Positions 9,481 to 18,702 of a stretch of DNA of 64,000 bases are shown here, one piece after another. The notes beneath the pieces are model-generated. The model saw only the letters and a list, made by a program, of their open reading frames with translations. It did not search any database and was not told where the DNA came from. Each line of letters starts with the position of its first letter. Position 1 is the stretch's first letter. The position numbers and the translations under genes are program-made. The stretch covers positions 620,001 to 684,000 of the forward strand of contig NZ_CP029426.2 in the NCBI RefSeq assembly GCF_002266435.3, written 5' to 3'. The DNA is from Bradyrhizobium amphicarpaeae. Its GTDB lineage: Bacteria; Pseudomonadota; Alphaproteobacteria; Rhizobiales; Xanthobacteraceae.

Positions 9481-10380
9481 ATGCTCACCGTCACCAGCCT
9501 CTGGATCCCCTTCACCGTCGTCGCCGCGCTCGGCCAGGTCGCGCGCAATGCGATGCAGCGGTCGCTGACGAAGCCGCTGGGGACATGGGGAGCGACCAAT
9601 ATCCGCTTCCTGTTCGGCTTTCCGTTCTCGCTGCTGTTTCTGGGCGCGGTGTTGATCGCGACCGGCGATCATCTCGGCCCGCCGCCGGCCGTGTTCTGGC
9701 CGTGGCTGCTGTTAGGGGCGCTCAGCCAGATCGTCGCCACCGGCCTGATGCTGCTCGCCATGAACGATCGCTCCTTCGTGGTGACGACGGCGTATCTGAA
9801 GACCGAGGCGATCCAGACCGCAATCTTCGGCTTCGTCTTCCTCGGCGACCACCTGACCTGGCTGAAGGTGCTGGCGATCGTGATTGCGACCGTCGGTGTC
9901 GTCATCACGGCGCTCAGGCCCGGCGGCGAGAAGAGCTTTGCCGAATTGAAGCCGACCATCACCGGGCTCGTTGCCGCGGCAGCGTTCGCGCTGTCCGCGG
10001 TCGGCTTTCGTGGCGCCATCATCAACGTGCCGGGCGTCTCGTTCGTGACCTCGGCCTCGTTCACGCTGGTGCTCGGCCTGTTCGTGCAGACGCTGATCCT
10101 GACGATCTATCTGCTCTGGCGTGCGCCACAGGTGCTGCAGGCGATCCTCGGCCTGTGGAAGCCATCGCTGCTGGCTGGCTTCATGGGCGCCTTTGCCTCG
10201 CAATTCTGGTTCCTGGCGTTCGCGCTGACCGCCGCCGCCAATGTCCGCACGCTCGCTCTGATCGAGGTACTGTTCGCGCAAGGCGTGGCCTATTACTCGT
10301 TCAAGCAGCCGATCGCGCCGCGCGAGCTCGCAGGCATCGCGCTGATCATCATCGGCGTGGCGGTGCTGGTGGGGGCCTAG
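9481..10380 (+). CDS. EamA/DMT-superfamily transporter
   Basis: 299 residues from the ATG at 9481; the frame stays open 72 bases further upstream but those codons look non-genic. About ten hydrophobic helices in two EamA repeats, the first including FLFGFPFSLLFLGAVLIA and TAYLKTEAIQTAIFGFVFLGDHLTWLKVLAIVIATVGVVI, the second ending LALIEVLFAQGVAYYSFKQPIAPRELAGIALIIIGVAVLV. These proteins export or exchange small metabolites across the inner membrane; the substrate is not predictable. It ends just before the dispersed repeat at 10382-10441 and converges with the DUF1178 gene. Confidence 0.85.
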   Translation: MLTVTSLWIPFTVVAALGQVARNAMQRSLTKPLGTWGATNIRFLFGFPFSLLFLGAVLIATGDHLGPPPAVFWPWLLLGALSQIVATGLMLLAMNDRSFVVTTAYLKTEAIQTAIFGFVFLGDHLTWLKVLAIVIATVGVVITALRPGGEKSFAELKPTITGLVAAAAFALSAVGFRGAIINVPGVSFVTSASFTLVLGLFVQTLILTIYLLWRAPQVLQAILGLWKPSLLAGFMGAFASQFWFLAFALTAAANVRTLALIEVLFAQGVAYYSFKQPIAPRELAGIALIIIGVAVLVGA

Positions 10381-10381
10381 A

Positions 10382-10441
10382 TTCTTGTTTTGACGCGTTT
10401 TCTTGACGCGAACCGGTATCCACTTCGCTGGAAAACGCTCT
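10382..10441. repeat. Dispersed 60-bp repeat, copy 1
   Basis: Nearly identical, in inverted orientation, to 27975-28035 (AGAGCGTTTTC-x-AGCGAAGTGGATACC and so on, to AAAACGCGTCAAAAC). It sits between two convergent genes and overlaps the stop of the DUF1178 gene by a base or two. It may serve as a bidirectional end signal. Confidence 0.75.
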
Positions 10442-10922
10442 AGTTCCGGTCTTCCGGCAATGTCGGTAGCGGTGACACCTCGATGCCCTCGTCGATCAGC
10501 GACTTCGCCTCCTCTGGCGAGGCCTCGCCGTAGATCGGGCGGTGCTCCTTGTCCCCGTAATGCATCGCGCGGGCTTCGTTGGCAAAGCGCTCGCCGACAT
10601 TGTCGGCGTTCTTCACGATGTGATCGCGCAGCTCTTTCAGCTTGCTGCGCAGCTCTTTCTCCTGCGCCATCAACAGCGAGGTCGGTCCTGACGGTGCAGC
10701 CTCGGGCGCGGGAGCAGCCGCGGGCTCAGGCGGCGGCGCTGCACGGCCGCGGCCCTTCTTGCCGACGATGCGCGGGGCCATGATGGCCTTCTCGACCTTG
10801 GCCGAGCCGCAGATCGGGCAGGTCACGAGCTTGCGCTTGACCTGCTGGTCATAGGCCGACGAACTCTGGAACCAGCTCTCGAAGTCGTGGTCGCGGTCGC
10901 AGCGAAGCGCGTAGCGGATCAT
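10440..10922 (-). CDS. DUF1178 family protein
   Basis: 160 residues. The N terminus [27 protein letters not shown] and the CPICGSAKVEKAIMAP motif define the DUF1178 family. The two cysteine sites (C8; CPIC) suggest a small zinc ribbon. The centre is low complexity (Pro/Ala/Glu), and the C-terminal half is helical (ELRSKLKELRDHIVKNADNVGERFANEARAMHYGDKEHRPIYGEA). The function is unknown. It overlaps the stop of the nitrilase-family gene by 4 bases (ATGA) and is the last gene of the glutaredoxin-nitrilase-DUF1178 operon, a conserved order in alphaproteobacteria. Confidence 0.85.
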   Translation of the reverse strand: MIRYALRCDRDHDFESWFQSSSAYDQQVKRKLVTCPICGSAKVEKAIMAPRIVGKKGRGRAAPPPEPAAAPAPEAAPSGPTSLLMAQEKELRSKLKELRDHIVKNADNVGERFANEARAMHYGDKEHRPIYGEASPEEAKSLIDEGIEVSPLPTLPEDRN

Positions 10923-11797
10923 GCCGATCCCCGCACCAGGTGCAGATGATCCGGCCCGGCCTTGGGATCGGCCACACCGAAGCGGCGACCGTGCTGGAGC
11001 GAGGGGATCGCGCGGCGTGCGGTCTCGACCTGAGCGGGGTCGATCCTGGCCATGATGATGCCGGGCTCGACGTCACCCTCGGCGAGGATCTCGCCCCAGG
11101 GTGAGATGATCAGCGAATGGCCGTAGGTCTCGCGCTTGTTCTCGTGGGTGCCGGCCTGGGCAGCTGCGAAGATGAAGCAGCCGGTCTCGATCGCGCGCGC
11201 ACGCAGCAGCACGTGCCAGTGCGCTTCACCGGTCTTGCGGGTGAAGGCCGAGGGCACGGTGATGAAGGATGCGCCGCTCTCGGCGAGGGCGCGGTACAGC
11301 GCGGGGAAGCGAACGTCGTAGCAGATCGTCAACCCGACGCGGCCCCAGGGCAGGTCGGAGATCACCGCGGTCTCGCCCGGCTGGTAGTTGGCGGATTCGC
11401 GGTAGCTCTCGCCGTCCGGCAGCTCGATGTCGAACATGTGGATCTTGTCGTAGCTCGCCAGCACATTGCCCTCGGGCCCGATCAGGAAGGAGCGGTTGAC
11501 CGCCTTCTCCGGCGAAAAGCGCAGCGCCAGCGAGCCGACATGGAGATGGATCTTCAGCTCCGCCGCGAGCGCGCGGTAGGCCTTCAGCGAAATGTCGTCC
11601 TCTTCGCTCTGCAGATGTTCGAACAGTGCCTTGCGGTTCAGCTGCATCATGTTGCTGACCTCGGGCGTCTGCACGTAGTCGGCGCCGTTGGCCGCCGCCT
11701 GCCGGATCAACTGCGTCGCCTGGGCGAGGCTCGGCTCGGGCAGCAGGCCGGTGCGCATCTGCACCATGGCGGCAGTAAACGTGCGGTTCTCGTTCAT
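10919..11797 (-). CDS. Carbon-nitrogen hydrolase (Nit1/NitFhit-like omega-amidase family)
   Basis: 292 residues from the ATG at 11797, whose start overlaps the glutaredoxin stop by 4 bases. The nitrilase catalytic triad is visible: Glu in [10 protein letters not shown], Lys in [20 protein letters not shown], Cys in [23 protein letters not shown]. The closest described group is Nit1-like deaminated-glutathione amidase, which repairs the product formed when aminotransferases act on glutathione; this assignment is by family resemblance. The cotranscribed glutaredoxin also works on glutathione, which supports the idea. Confidence 0.88.
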   Translation of the reverse strand: MNENRTFTAAMVQMRTGLLPEPSLAQATQLIRQAAANGADYVQTPEVSNMMQLNRKALFEHLQSEEDDISLKAYRALAAELKIHLHVGSLALRFSPEKAVNRSFLIGPEGNVLASYDKIHMFDIELPDGESYRESANYQPGETAVISDLPWGRVGLTICYDVRFPALYRALAESGASFITVPSAFTRKTGEAHWHVLLRARAIETGCFIFAAAQAGTHENKRETYGHSLIISPWGEILAEGDVEPGIIMARIDPAQVETARRAIPSLQHGRRFGVADPKAGPDHLHLVRGSA

Positions 11798-12069
11798 GAC
11801 GTGGCCTTCACACCTTCGAGCATGCCGTCGAGCTTGCCCTCGCGATCGAGCGCGTAGAGTTCGTCGCAGCCGCCGACATGGGTTCCGCCGATCCAGATCT
11901 GCGGGAAGGTCGAGCCTTCGCCGGCGCGATCGTACATCTCCTCCCGCCAGGAGGGATTCTTGGCGACGTCGAATTCGGTAAAGGTCGCCTTCTTGCGGGT
12001 CAGCAGGGACCTTGCCGCGGAACAATAGCCGCAGCCCGGCCTGGTGTAGATCTCGACAGCAGCAGTCAT
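11794..12069 (-). CDS. grxC: Glutaredoxin 3
   Basis: 91 residues from the ATG at 12069; an ATG six codons earlier (12087) is an alternative. Dithiol glutaredoxin with the active site C-G-Y-C in YTRPGCGYCSAA near the N terminus, the cis-proline loop TFPQIWIGGTHVGGCDEL, and the GSH-binding GG-x-D segment. It reduces protein disulfides and mixed glutathione disulfides in the cytoplasm. It is the first gene of a three-gene operon with 4-base stop/start overlaps (nitrilase homolog, DUF1178). Confidence 0.92.
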   Translation of the reverse strand: MTAAVEIYTRPGCGYCSAARSLLTRKKATFTEFDVAKNPSWREEMYDRAGEGSTFPQIWIGGTHVGGCDELYALDREGKLDGMLEGVKATS

Positions 12070-12104
12070 GGCGTCTGGCGCTCTCATGTCATGAAGTCAT
12101 TGAA

Positions 12105-12914
12105 TTATATGGGACGAGGGCCGCTCTCGACAACCCGGGCGAAGACCAGCACGTCGACCTGGGCGGCTTTGGCCCGGAGCAGGGCCCGCGCACAGGCATC
12201 CAGCGTCGCCCCCGAGGTCAGGACGTCGTCGATCAGGACAATCCGGCGGCCCTGAATTTCCGCCTGACGGTCGAGGGATACCTGGAAAGCGCCCTGCACA
12301 TTGGTGGCGCGCTGGGCCCGCGACAGGCCGATCTGCTGCTCGGTGGCCCGCACCCGGCGCAGCACCTCAGTCCTCGCCTTGACCCCACTCTGCCGCTCGA
12401 TGACCTGCGCCAGCGCCCCGGACTGGTTGTAGCGGCGCCGCCAGGCCCGCCGCCAATGCAGCGGGACCGGCACCAGCATATCGGCGCCATCAAGCAGTTC
12501 GCCGCCCGCCCGCGCCATCCAGCGGCCCATCGCGGGCGCCAGATCGGTGCGGTCCTGGTATTTCAGCGCATGCACCAGCGTGCGCGCGACGTCGTCGTAA
12601 CGCACGGCCGCGCGGGCGCGCTGGTAGGCCGGCGGGCTCGCGATCGCCTCCATCGACAGCATGTCGGGGCCGGGATCGTAGACGAAGGGAATGCCGAGCC
12701 GCGGGCAATAGGGCCGCTCGATGAACGACAGCCGCGCCCAACACGAAGCGCAGACACCCTCGCCGTGAACCGGCTCGCGGCACGACACGCACAACGTCGG
12801 CAGCGCGATGTCGAGCGCGAGTCGTGCGGTACGCGACAGGATGTGACGGCCGGCCGTCCATGCGGCACGCAGCGGTGCGGCGATGGAGCGGGTGCGGGCG
12901 GCTTCGACTTCCAT
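12105..12914 (-). CDS. ComF family protein (phosphoribosyltransferase-like)
   Basis: 269 residues. An N-terminal zinc-ribbon region (CVSCREPVHGEGVCASCWARLSFIERPYC) is followed by a type I phosphoribosyltransferase fold with the PRPP motif RIVLIDDVLTSGATLDACARALLRAKA. ComF proteins take part in DNA uptake in competent bacteria (single-strand DNA handling); here no other competence gene is near, so the role is open. It lies 35 bases downstream of the glutaredoxin operon start and is divergent from the methyltransferase at 12979. Confidence 0.88.
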   Translation of the reverse strand: MEVEAARTRSIAAPLRAAWTAGRHILSRTARLALDIALPTLCVSCREPVHGEGVCASCWARLSFIERPYCPRLGIPFVYDPGPDMLSMEAIASPPAYQRARAAVRYDDVARTLVHALKYQDRTDLAPAMGRWMARAGGELLDGADMLVPVPLHWRRAWRRRYNQSGALAQVIERQSGVKARTEVLRRVRATEQQIGLSRAQRATNVQGAFQVSLDRQAEIQGRRIVLIDDVLTSGATLDACARALLRAKAAQVDVLVFARVVESGPRPI

Positions 12915-12978
12915 GGGGGGAGGCTAGCGCCGCACAGGCCGGATTGCCAGAACCGTCGAGATCGGCGTAACCAGCGGC

Positions 12979-13827
12979 ATGGCCCAGAACCTCCAGACCC
13001 CGCCCGCCTTATTCGATCGTGCCTTGCTGCATGCGCGGCAGCGGCGGGCTCAGGCGCAAGGTGCCGTGGGCTTCCTGCTCGATCGGGTCGCCGAGGACAT
13101 GTCCGACCGGCTGGCCGCGGTGATGCGGGATTTCCATGCGGCGGCCGATCTCTGGACGCCCGGCGAAGGTCTCGCGGACCTGCGTACGCGGCTTCCGTCG
13201 ATCGCGCACATCGCTCTCGATGCGGGTGGTGTAGAGAAACTGCCCTTCGCGCCGGAAAGCCTCGATCTCGTGGCCTCCGCGCTGGCGCTGCAATTCGTCA
13301 ACGATTTGCCTGGCGTGCTCGCGCAAATTCGCCGCGCGCTGAAGCCGGATGGCCTGCTGCTGGCCGCGATGATCGGCGGCGACAGCCTGACCGAGCTGCG
13401 GCAGGCCTTTGCCGCAGCGGAGGCCGAATGCGAGGGCGGCGTGTCGCCGCGCGTGGCGCCGTTCGCCGACCTGCGTGACATCGGCGCGCTGTTGCAGCGG
13501 GCCGGCTTTGCGCTCCCGGTGACCGACGTCGACCGCGTCGTGGTGCGCTACGGCAATGGGTTCGCGCTGATGCAGGATCTCCGCCGCATGGGCGCGGCCA
13601 ATGTGCTGATCGAGCGGCGGCGCACGCCATCGCGGCGCGCGACGCTGCTGCGGATGGCCGAAATCTACGCCGAGCGCTTTGCCGATGCCGACGGCCGTAT
13701 CCGCGCGACCTTCGACATCATCTGGCTCTCCGGCTGGGCCCCGCATGCGAGCCAGCAGCAGCCGCTGAAGCCGGGTTCGGCCAAGGCGAGCCTGGCGGAG
13801 GCGGTGAAGAAGGCGGGGGAGACGTAG
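12979..13827 (+). CDS. SAM-dependent methyltransferase (BioC/NDUFAF5-like)
   Basis: 282 residues. The N terminus (FDRALLHARQRRAQAQGAVGFLLDRVAEDMSDRL) and the block LPFAPESLDLVASALALQFVNDLPGVLAQIRRALKPDGLLLAAMIGGDSLTELRQAFAAAEAE match the alphaproteobacterial relatives of mitochondrial NDUFAF5. NDUFAF5 is an arginine hydroxylase and complex I assembly factor with a class I methyltransferase fold. The usual motif I glycine cluster is not evident in this protein (the region reads DLWTPGEGLADLRTRLPSIAHIALDAGG), as in NDUFAF5-type members, so SAM binding may be altered. The C-terminal AEIYAERFADADGRIRATFDIIWLSGWAPH is family typical. Confidence 0.8.
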   Translation: MAQNLQTPPALFDRALLHARQRRAQAQGAVGFLLDRVAEDMSDRLAAVMRDFHAAADLWTPGEGLADLRTRLPSIAHIALDAGGVEKLPFAPESLDLVASALALQFVNDLPGVLAQIRRALKPDGLLLAAMIGGDSLTELRQAFAAAEAECEGGVSPRVAPFADLRDIGALLQRAGFALPVTDVDRVVVRYGNGFALMQDLRRMGAANVLIERRRTPSRRATLLRMAEIYAERFADADGRIRATFDIIWLSGWAPHASQQQPLKPGSAKASLAEAVKKAGET

Positions 13828-13848
13828 CGGTCTTGCCCCAAAACGCGG

Positions 13849-13960
13849 CGTCATCCTGAGGCGCGAGCCTCTTCGGCGAGCCTCGAAGGATGCTGGGGGG
13901 GCACCTTGGCGCCGTCGCCCTTCGAGGCCTCCGCTTCGCTCCGGCACCTCAGGGTGACGG
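13849..13960. repeat. Palindromic intergenic repeat, CATCCTGAGG type, copy 1
   Basis: Outer arms CGTCATCCTGAGG and CCTCAGGGTGACGG enclose inner CCTTCGAGG/CCTCGAAGG arms. Same family as 15892-16021, 56139-56271, 63086-63249 and 63731-63890. It lies between convergent genes. Confidence 0.75.
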
Positions 13961-13971
13961 CGATCTTCCAT

Positions 13972-14382
13972 TCACATCAGCAGATCAATCAAATGCGGGA
14001 TCAGCGGAATGTCCGCGGGCGGCATCGGGTAGTCGCGCAGCTTGTTGGCACGGACCCAGGCGAGGGTCTGGCCTTCTCGGGGCGTCACCTGCCCTTCCCA
14101 GCGACGGCAGATGTAGAGCGGCATCAGGAGGTGGAAGGTCTCGTAGCCATGGCTCGCAAAGGTCAGCGGGGCCAGGCACGGCTCGGCGACGGTGATGCCG
14201 AGCTCCTCGTGCAGTTCGCGGATCAGGCTCTGCTCCGGCCGCTCGCCGGGCTCACACTTGCCGCCGGGGAATTCCCAGAGGCCGGCCAGCGTCTTGCCCT
14301 CGGGGCGCTGCGCGATCAGGACGCGCTTGTCGGCGTCGACCAGCGCGCAGGCCACAACCAATGTCAGTTTCAGATCGGCCAT
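13972..14382 (-). CDS. MutT-type Nudix pyrophosphohydrolase ((deoxy)nucleoside triphosphatase)
   Basis: 136 residues. The complete Nudix box is present: G41-x5-E47 and R55-E-L-x-E-E-L-G62-I, in FPGGKCEPGERPEQSLIRELHEELGI. The start resembles MutT proteins (VVACALVDADKRVLIAQRPEGKTLAGLWEFPGG), which hydrolyse 8-oxo-dGTP and prevent A:T to C:G transversions. The C-terminal part (WVRANKLRDYPMPPADIPLIPHL) fits the same group. It is divergent from the TadG-like gene and converges on the methyltransferase gene across a repeat. Confidence 0.9.
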   Translation of the reverse strand: MADLKLTLVVACALVDADKRVLIAQRPEGKTLAGLWEFPGGKCEPGERPEQSLIRELHEELGITVAEPCLAPLTFASHGYETFHLLMPLYICRRWEGQVTPREGQTLAWVRANKLRDYPMPPADIPLIPHLIDLLM

Positions 14383-14499
14383 ACGTCAATGTCGCTCGCT
14401 GAAGATCGCCCGCAACGGTTTGTTAACCCCGTTGCGGCCCGGGTTTCCGAGGTTCCATAAGTCAGTTCCATAAGTCATATTTAATCCAGGGTTCCTAGA

Positions 14500-15885
14500 G
14501 TGGAAACGCTTAAACCGCTCCGGGCTCGAACCATGCGCGCTGCGCTCTCCACCATTATCCGCCGGTTCATTCACGACCGGCGCGGCAATATCGCGGTGAT
14601 CTTCGCGATCGCCTGCGTTCCGCTGATCACCACGATCGGCTGCGCGGTCGACTATTCGCGCGCGACGCAGACCCGGGCCAAGCTTCAGGCCGCGGCCGAT
14701 GCCGCCAGCGTCGGCTCGATCGCCAAGGCGTCGCCGGCCTTCAAGGCCGCAGGCTCGATGACCTCCGACGGTTCGATCGCGGTGGGTGTCACCGATGCCC
14801 GGAACATCTTCGACGCCAACCGTGCCAACCAGACCGGCTACACGCTCAACAGCGTCACGCCGACGGTGGTCAAGAGCGGCTCGACCGTCACCGCAACGGT
14901 CTCGTTCAATGCCACGATGAACACCATGTTCCTCGGCCTGATCGGCAAGACTGCGCTGGCGCTGACCGGAACGTCGACGGCGACGGCGAACATGCCGCTC
15001 TACATCGATTTCTATCTCCTGCTGGACAATTCGCCGTCGATGGGCGTGGCGGCGACGCCTGCGGACGTCACCACGCTGGTCAACGCGACCACCGGCAACA
15101 GCTTCAAGCCGAACGACAAATGCGCCTTCGCGTGCCACGACTACAACGACTCCAACAACTACTACAATCTCGCCAAGACCCTCGGCGTGACGACGCGGAT
15201 CGACGTGTTGCGCAGCGCGACCCAGTCGCTGATGGACACCGCCGGCGCCACCCAAACCTATTCGAACCAGTTTCGCATGGCGATCTACGATTTCGGCGCG
15301 TCGTCGAAGACCATCGGCCTGCGCGCGCTGTTTGCGCTGTCGGCAAGCCTGTCCAGCGCCAAGACGGCGGCCGGCTCCATCGACCTGATGGGTGTCTACG
15401 GCAACAACGATTCCTACACGGCCGACAAGGACACGCAGTTCAGCACGGTTCTGCCGGCGATCAACAACGTGATCAGCGCGCCGGGCACCGGGACGTCCGC
15501 AGCGCCGCTGAAATACCTGTTCTTTGTTTCGGACGGCGTCGCCGACGAGTACAACACCGGCTGCTCCAAGCCGACGGTGAGCGGCGGACGCTGCCAGTCG
15601 CCGATCGACGTCTCGCTGTGCACCGCCATCAAGAACCGCGGCGTCAAGATCGCGGTGCTGTATACCACCTATCTGCAGCTCCCGACCAACCAGTGGTACA
15701 TGGACTACATCGATCCCTTCAACAAGGGACCGTTCGGGCCGTCGCCGAACAGCGAGATCGCGCAGAAAATGGAGAGCTGCGCCTCGACGGGACTGTATTT
15801 CGAGGTGAGCCCGACGCAGGGCATTTCGGACGCGATGAACGCGCTGTTCAAGAAGGCGATCGCGGACGCCCGGATCTCGGGTTGA
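14500..15885 (+). CDS. TadG-like pilus-assembly/VWA domain protein
   Basis: 461 residues from a GTG at 14500; an ATG at 14533 is an equally possible start. The N terminus has the Tad-type segment RRGNIAVIFAIACVPLITTIGCAVDYSRA (one membrane helix after a basic stretch), followed by the typical TRAKLQAAADAASV. The remainder is a von Willebrand factor A domain with the MIDAS motif D-N-S-P-S at about residue 176 (FYLLLDNSPSMG) and the later YLFFVSDGVADE. Such proteins belong to Flp/Tad pilus loci or are orphan cell-surface proteins; no tad genes are nearby, so this is an orphan. Cysteines in the VWA part may form disulfides outside the cell. Confidence 0.82.
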   Translation: METLKPLRARTMRAALSTIIRRFIHDRRGNIAVIFAIACVPLITTIGCAVDYSRATQTRAKLQAAADAASVGSIAKASPAFKAAGSMTSDGSIAVGVTDARNIFDANRANQTGYTLNSVTPTVVKSGSTVTATVSFNATMNTMFLGLIGKTALALTGTSTATANMPLYIDFYLLLDNSPSMGVAATPADVTTLVNATTGNSFKPNDKCAFACHDYNDSNNYYNLAKTLGVTTRIDVLRSATQSLMDTAGATQTYSNQFRMAIYDFGASSKTIGLRALFALSASLSSAKTAAGSIDLMGVYGNNDSYTADKDTQFSTVLPAINNVISAPGTGTSAAPLKYLFFVSDGVADEYNTGCSKPTVSGGRCQSPIDVSLCTAIKNRGVKIAVLYTTYLQLPTNQWYMDYIDPFNKGPFGPSPNSEIAQKMESCASTGLYFEVSPTQGISDAMNALFKKAIADARISG

Positions 15886-15891
15886 GTTGTG

Positions 15892-16021
15892 ACCGTCACC
15901 CTGAGGTGGCCGCTCCTACAGCGGCCCTCGAAGGGCGACAGCCCGGCTTTCTCAACGCTGCGGCAGCACGGCCGATGCAGCCTTCGAGGCTCGCGTTCCG
16001 CGAGCACCTCAGGATGACGGT
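15892..16021. repeat. Palindromic intergenic repeat, CATCCTGAGG type, copy 2
   Basis: Outer arms ACCGTCACCCTGAGG and CCTCAGGATGACGGT, inner arms CCTCGAAGG/CCTTCGAGG. It lies between the convergent TadG-like and argJ genes. Confidence 0.8.
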
Positions 16022-16038
16022 CGGAGAGTGGCAGTCCC

Positions 16039-17298
16039 TTACGACCTGTAATCGCCGTTGATCGCGACATACTCCTTGGTGAGGTCGCAGGTCAGCACGC
16101 GGTCGCGGCCTTTGCCGAGGCCGAGCGAGACCTTGATCGCGATCTCCGGCGCCTTCATCGCTTCCGACACTTGCGCCTCGTCATAATCAGGATCGCGCGC
16201 CCCGCTCCTGGCGACGCGGATGCCGTTGAAGGAGATCGAGAGCTTGTCGCGATCGGCCGGCTCGCCGGCCTTGCCGACCGCCATCACGACGCGCCCCCAA
16301 TTGGCGTCCTCGCCGGCGATCGCGGTCTTGACCAGCGGCGAGTTGGCGATCGACATCGCGATCTTGCGCGCCGAGGCCTTGGTCTTGGCGCCCTCGACCG
16401 TGATCTCGACCAGCTTGCGCGCGCCTTCGCCGTCGCGGGCCACTTGCTCGGAAAGATTGGCGAGCACTTGATTGAAGGCTTTGACGAACGCTTTCAGGCG
16501 CGGATCACTGGCGCGGCTGATCTTCGGGGCGCCGTGCTCGGCGGCAGCGCCGGTGGCGAAGGCCAGCAGCGTGTCCGAGGTGGACGTGTCGCCGTCGATC
16601 GTCACCGCGTTGAAGGTGTCCTCGACGCCGGCCTTGAGCAGCGCCTGCAAGGCCGCGGGCGCGATCGGTGCGTCGGTGAAGATGAAGGACAGCATCGTCG
16701 CCATGTCGGGGGCGATCATGCCGGCCCCCTTGGCCATGCCGTTGATGGTGACCCTGGCCTTGCCGAGCTTGACGGTCGCGGTCGCGACCTTCGGGAAGGT
16801 ATCGGTGGTCATGATCGCCTTGGCAGCAGTCAGGTAGTCGCCGGGCTCGGCGGCTTCAGCCAGTCGGCCCAGCACGCCGTCGAACTTGGTCGCGTCCAGT
16901 GGCTCGCCGATCACGCCGGTCGAGGCCAGGAAGATTTCGCCCTCGCTGCATCCGACCGCCTTGGCCGCGATCTTCGCGGTCAACGCGGTGGAGGCGCGGC
17001 CGGTCTTGCCGGTGAAGGCATTGGCGTTGCCGGAATTGACGACGAGCGCGCGGGCCAATCCTTTTTTAGAAGATCCGCCGCCTTTCAGTTTCGCACGGCA
17101 CCATTCCACCGGCGCCGACGGGCATTTCGACTTGGTGAAGACGCCGGCGACCGCGGTGCCCTTGTCCATCACCGCCAGCAGGACGTCGGTGCGGTTCTTG
17201 TAGCGGATGCCGGCTTCGGCCGTCGCAAGACGAATGCCCGCGATCACGGGCATATCGGGAACGTTTTTCGGGGCGAGGGGAGAGACGGAGGAGGACAT
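16039..17298 (-). CDS. argJ: Bifunctional glutamate N-acetyltransferase/amino-acid N-acetyltransferase
   Basis: 419 residues from the ATG at 17298 (a GTG one codon earlier is possible). Transfers the acetyl group from N-acetylornithine to glutamate in the cyclic arginine pathway, and may also use acetyl-CoA. The precursor self-cleaves before a threonine in [14 protein letters not shown], which is present, giving alpha and beta chains. Other family motifs: [39 protein letters not shown] and the C-terminal [16 protein letters not shown]. It is followed upstream (same strand) by the parvulin gene, a common pair in Bradyrhizobium. Confidence 0.96.
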   Translation of the reverse strand: MSSSVSPLAPKNVPDMPVIAGIRLATAEAGIRYKNRTDVLLAVMDKGTAVAGVFTKSKCPSAPVEWCRAKLKGGGSSKKGLARALVVNSGNANAFTGKTGRASTALTAKIAAKAVGCSEGEIFLASTGVIGEPLDATKFDGVLGRLAEAAEPGDYLTAAKAIMTTDTFPKVATATVKLGKARVTINGMAKGAGMIAPDMATMLSFIFTDAPIAPAALQALLKAGVEDTFNAVTIDGDTSTSDTLLAFATGAAAEHGAPKISRASDPRLKAFVKAFNQVLANLSEQVARDGEGARKLVEITVEGAKTKASARKIAMSIANSPLVKTAIAGEDANWGRVVMAVGKAGEPADRDKLSISFNGIRVARSGARDPDYDEAQVSEAMKAPEIAIKVSLGLGKGRDRVLTCDLTKEYVAINGDYRS

Positions 17299-17421
17299 CA
17301 CGGGGCGCCTTGGTGGGGTCTGGACATGCAGATGGCCGGACCATCAAGTGGCCCGGCCATTGCGACGTTAGATACCCTTGGCGTCCGTGAAGTGACAGCG
17401 AATTCTTGCGTCTTCGCGGTC

Positions 17422-18348
17422 TTACTTCTTTGCAGGCGGCGCCATCTTGCTGTCGGACGGCTTGGCTGCGTCCGCCGGCTTGGCGTCCTTGGCGGCATCG
17501 GCCGCCGGCTGGTCCAGCCGCTCGACCTTGGCTTCCGTACGCAGCTTGGCGACGTAGTCGGCCTGGGCCTTGCGGGTGACGTATTGCTCGATCTGGGCCT
17601 TGACCTGCTCGAAATCGGGCGCCTTGCGGTTGCGCTTTTCCTCGACCTTGATGACGTGCCAGCCGAACTGCGACTTGACGGGGTCGGAGATCTTGCCCGG
17701 CTCCAGCGCGAAGGCGACAGCCGAGAATTCCGGCACCATCTGCTCCTTGGTGAAGAAGCCGAGATCGCCGCCGTCGGCCGAGCCCGGATCCTTGGACTTC
17801 TTCTTGGCCAGCTCGGCGAAATCGGCGCCCTTGTCGAGCTCGGCCTTCACCGCCTTGGCCTCGTCCTCGGTCTCGACCAGGATGTGGCGGGCGCGCACTT
17901 CCTGCTCACCGGTGATCTGCTTGGAGGCCTCATCATAGACCTTCTTCATGGCGTCAGGGGTGGTGGCGGCCTTGCCTTCCTGAGCCAGCAGGCTGTCCAT
18001 CAGCAGGCGGGTGCGGGCGAATGCCAGGCGTTTCTTGAACTCCTCGCTGTCGGCGATCTTCTTGTCCTCGGCGGCCTTGCCGACGATCTTCATGTCGATC
18101 AGGAAGGACAGCACGTTCTCGTCCTTGGTCGCCGGGTCCATCTGGGCGAGGCTCGGCCCGAGTTCCTCCTCGGCCATGGCGACGTCGCTCTTCTTGATTT
18201 CCGCGCCGTTGACCTTCGCCAGCACCGGATCGTCGGCGGCCCGGAGCGGGCCGGCGATCGCCAGGGACAGCGCCAAGGCGAGGCAGCCAGCCAGGGCGGA
18301 CGCATGGCGGAAACGCTGGCCGGTGGTTGCCGGGAACGAGGTGGTCAT
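17422..18348 (-). CDS. Periplasmic parvulin-type peptidyl-prolyl isomerase
   Basis: 308 residues. A signal peptide (hydrophobic run ending GPLRAADD) leads to a SurA/PrsA-like N-terminal helical region and one parvulin domain (about 145-245: VRARHILVETEDEAKAVKAELDKGADFAELAKKKSKDPGSADGGDLGFFTKEQMVPEFSAVAFALEPGKISDPVKSQFGWHVIKVEEKR). It catalyses cis-trans proline isomerisation during folding of exported proteins. The C terminus is an Ala/Lys/Asp-rich tail. The start has AAGGA at good spacing. It is divergent from secA, which fits a role in export. Confidence 0.92.
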   Translation of the reverse strand: MTTSFPATTGQRFRHASALAGCLALALSLAIAGPLRAADDPVLAKVNGAEIKKSDVAMAEEELGPSLAQMDPATKDENVLSFLIDMKIVGKAAEDKKIADSEEFKKRLAFARTRLLMDSLLAQEGKAATTPDAMKKVYDEASKQITGEQEVRARHILVETEDEAKAVKAELDKGADFAELAKKKSKDPGSADGGDLGFFTKEQMVPEFSAVAFALEPGKISDPVKSQFGWHVIKVEEKRNRKAPDFEQVKAQIEQYVTRKAQADYVAKLRTEAKVERLDQPAADAAKDAKPADAAKPSDSKMAPPAKK

Positions 18349-18702
18349 GGAAAATCCTTATGTTGAAGCAGGGGGCTGCTCGAAGCGGGGCGGACACTCG
18401 CCCAATTCAGGGGGGCTTGGCAACGCGAAAAGTCTGTCAAAATGATGAATTAGCCGCAATGCGCCCGCCGTTGACAAGGCCCTGACCGGGCCATATCTCT
18501 GCCCGGTCGCGACCATGGCGATGGCGTTTATTTTGCTGCGTTTTTGGCCGTTGAACCCAGACTTGTCCAATTCCCACCCATATGGCGGATGACCCCCGCA
18601 GTCCGGGCTCTGACTCCACGAGGCGTCACGGTGAGTTGATGGGCAGGCGGGTGACAACTTCTTAGGCCCAACGCGGTTGAATCGCGAACACAGGAACCAG
18701 GC
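18349..18702. other. Divergent promoter region between the parvulin gene and secA
   Basis: About 350 bases without a gene. It contains a good sigma70-like promoter toward secA (18471-18498) and a run of imperfect palindromes at 18585-18640. No further element is recognisable. Confidence 0.5.
18471..18498 (+). promoter_or_regulatory. Putative housekeeping promoter of secA
   Basis: A consensus TTGACA at 18471-18476 and ATATCT at 18493-18498 are separated by 16 bases. The secA start is about 200 bases downstream, leaving a long leader in which regulation is possible. Confidence 0.45.
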
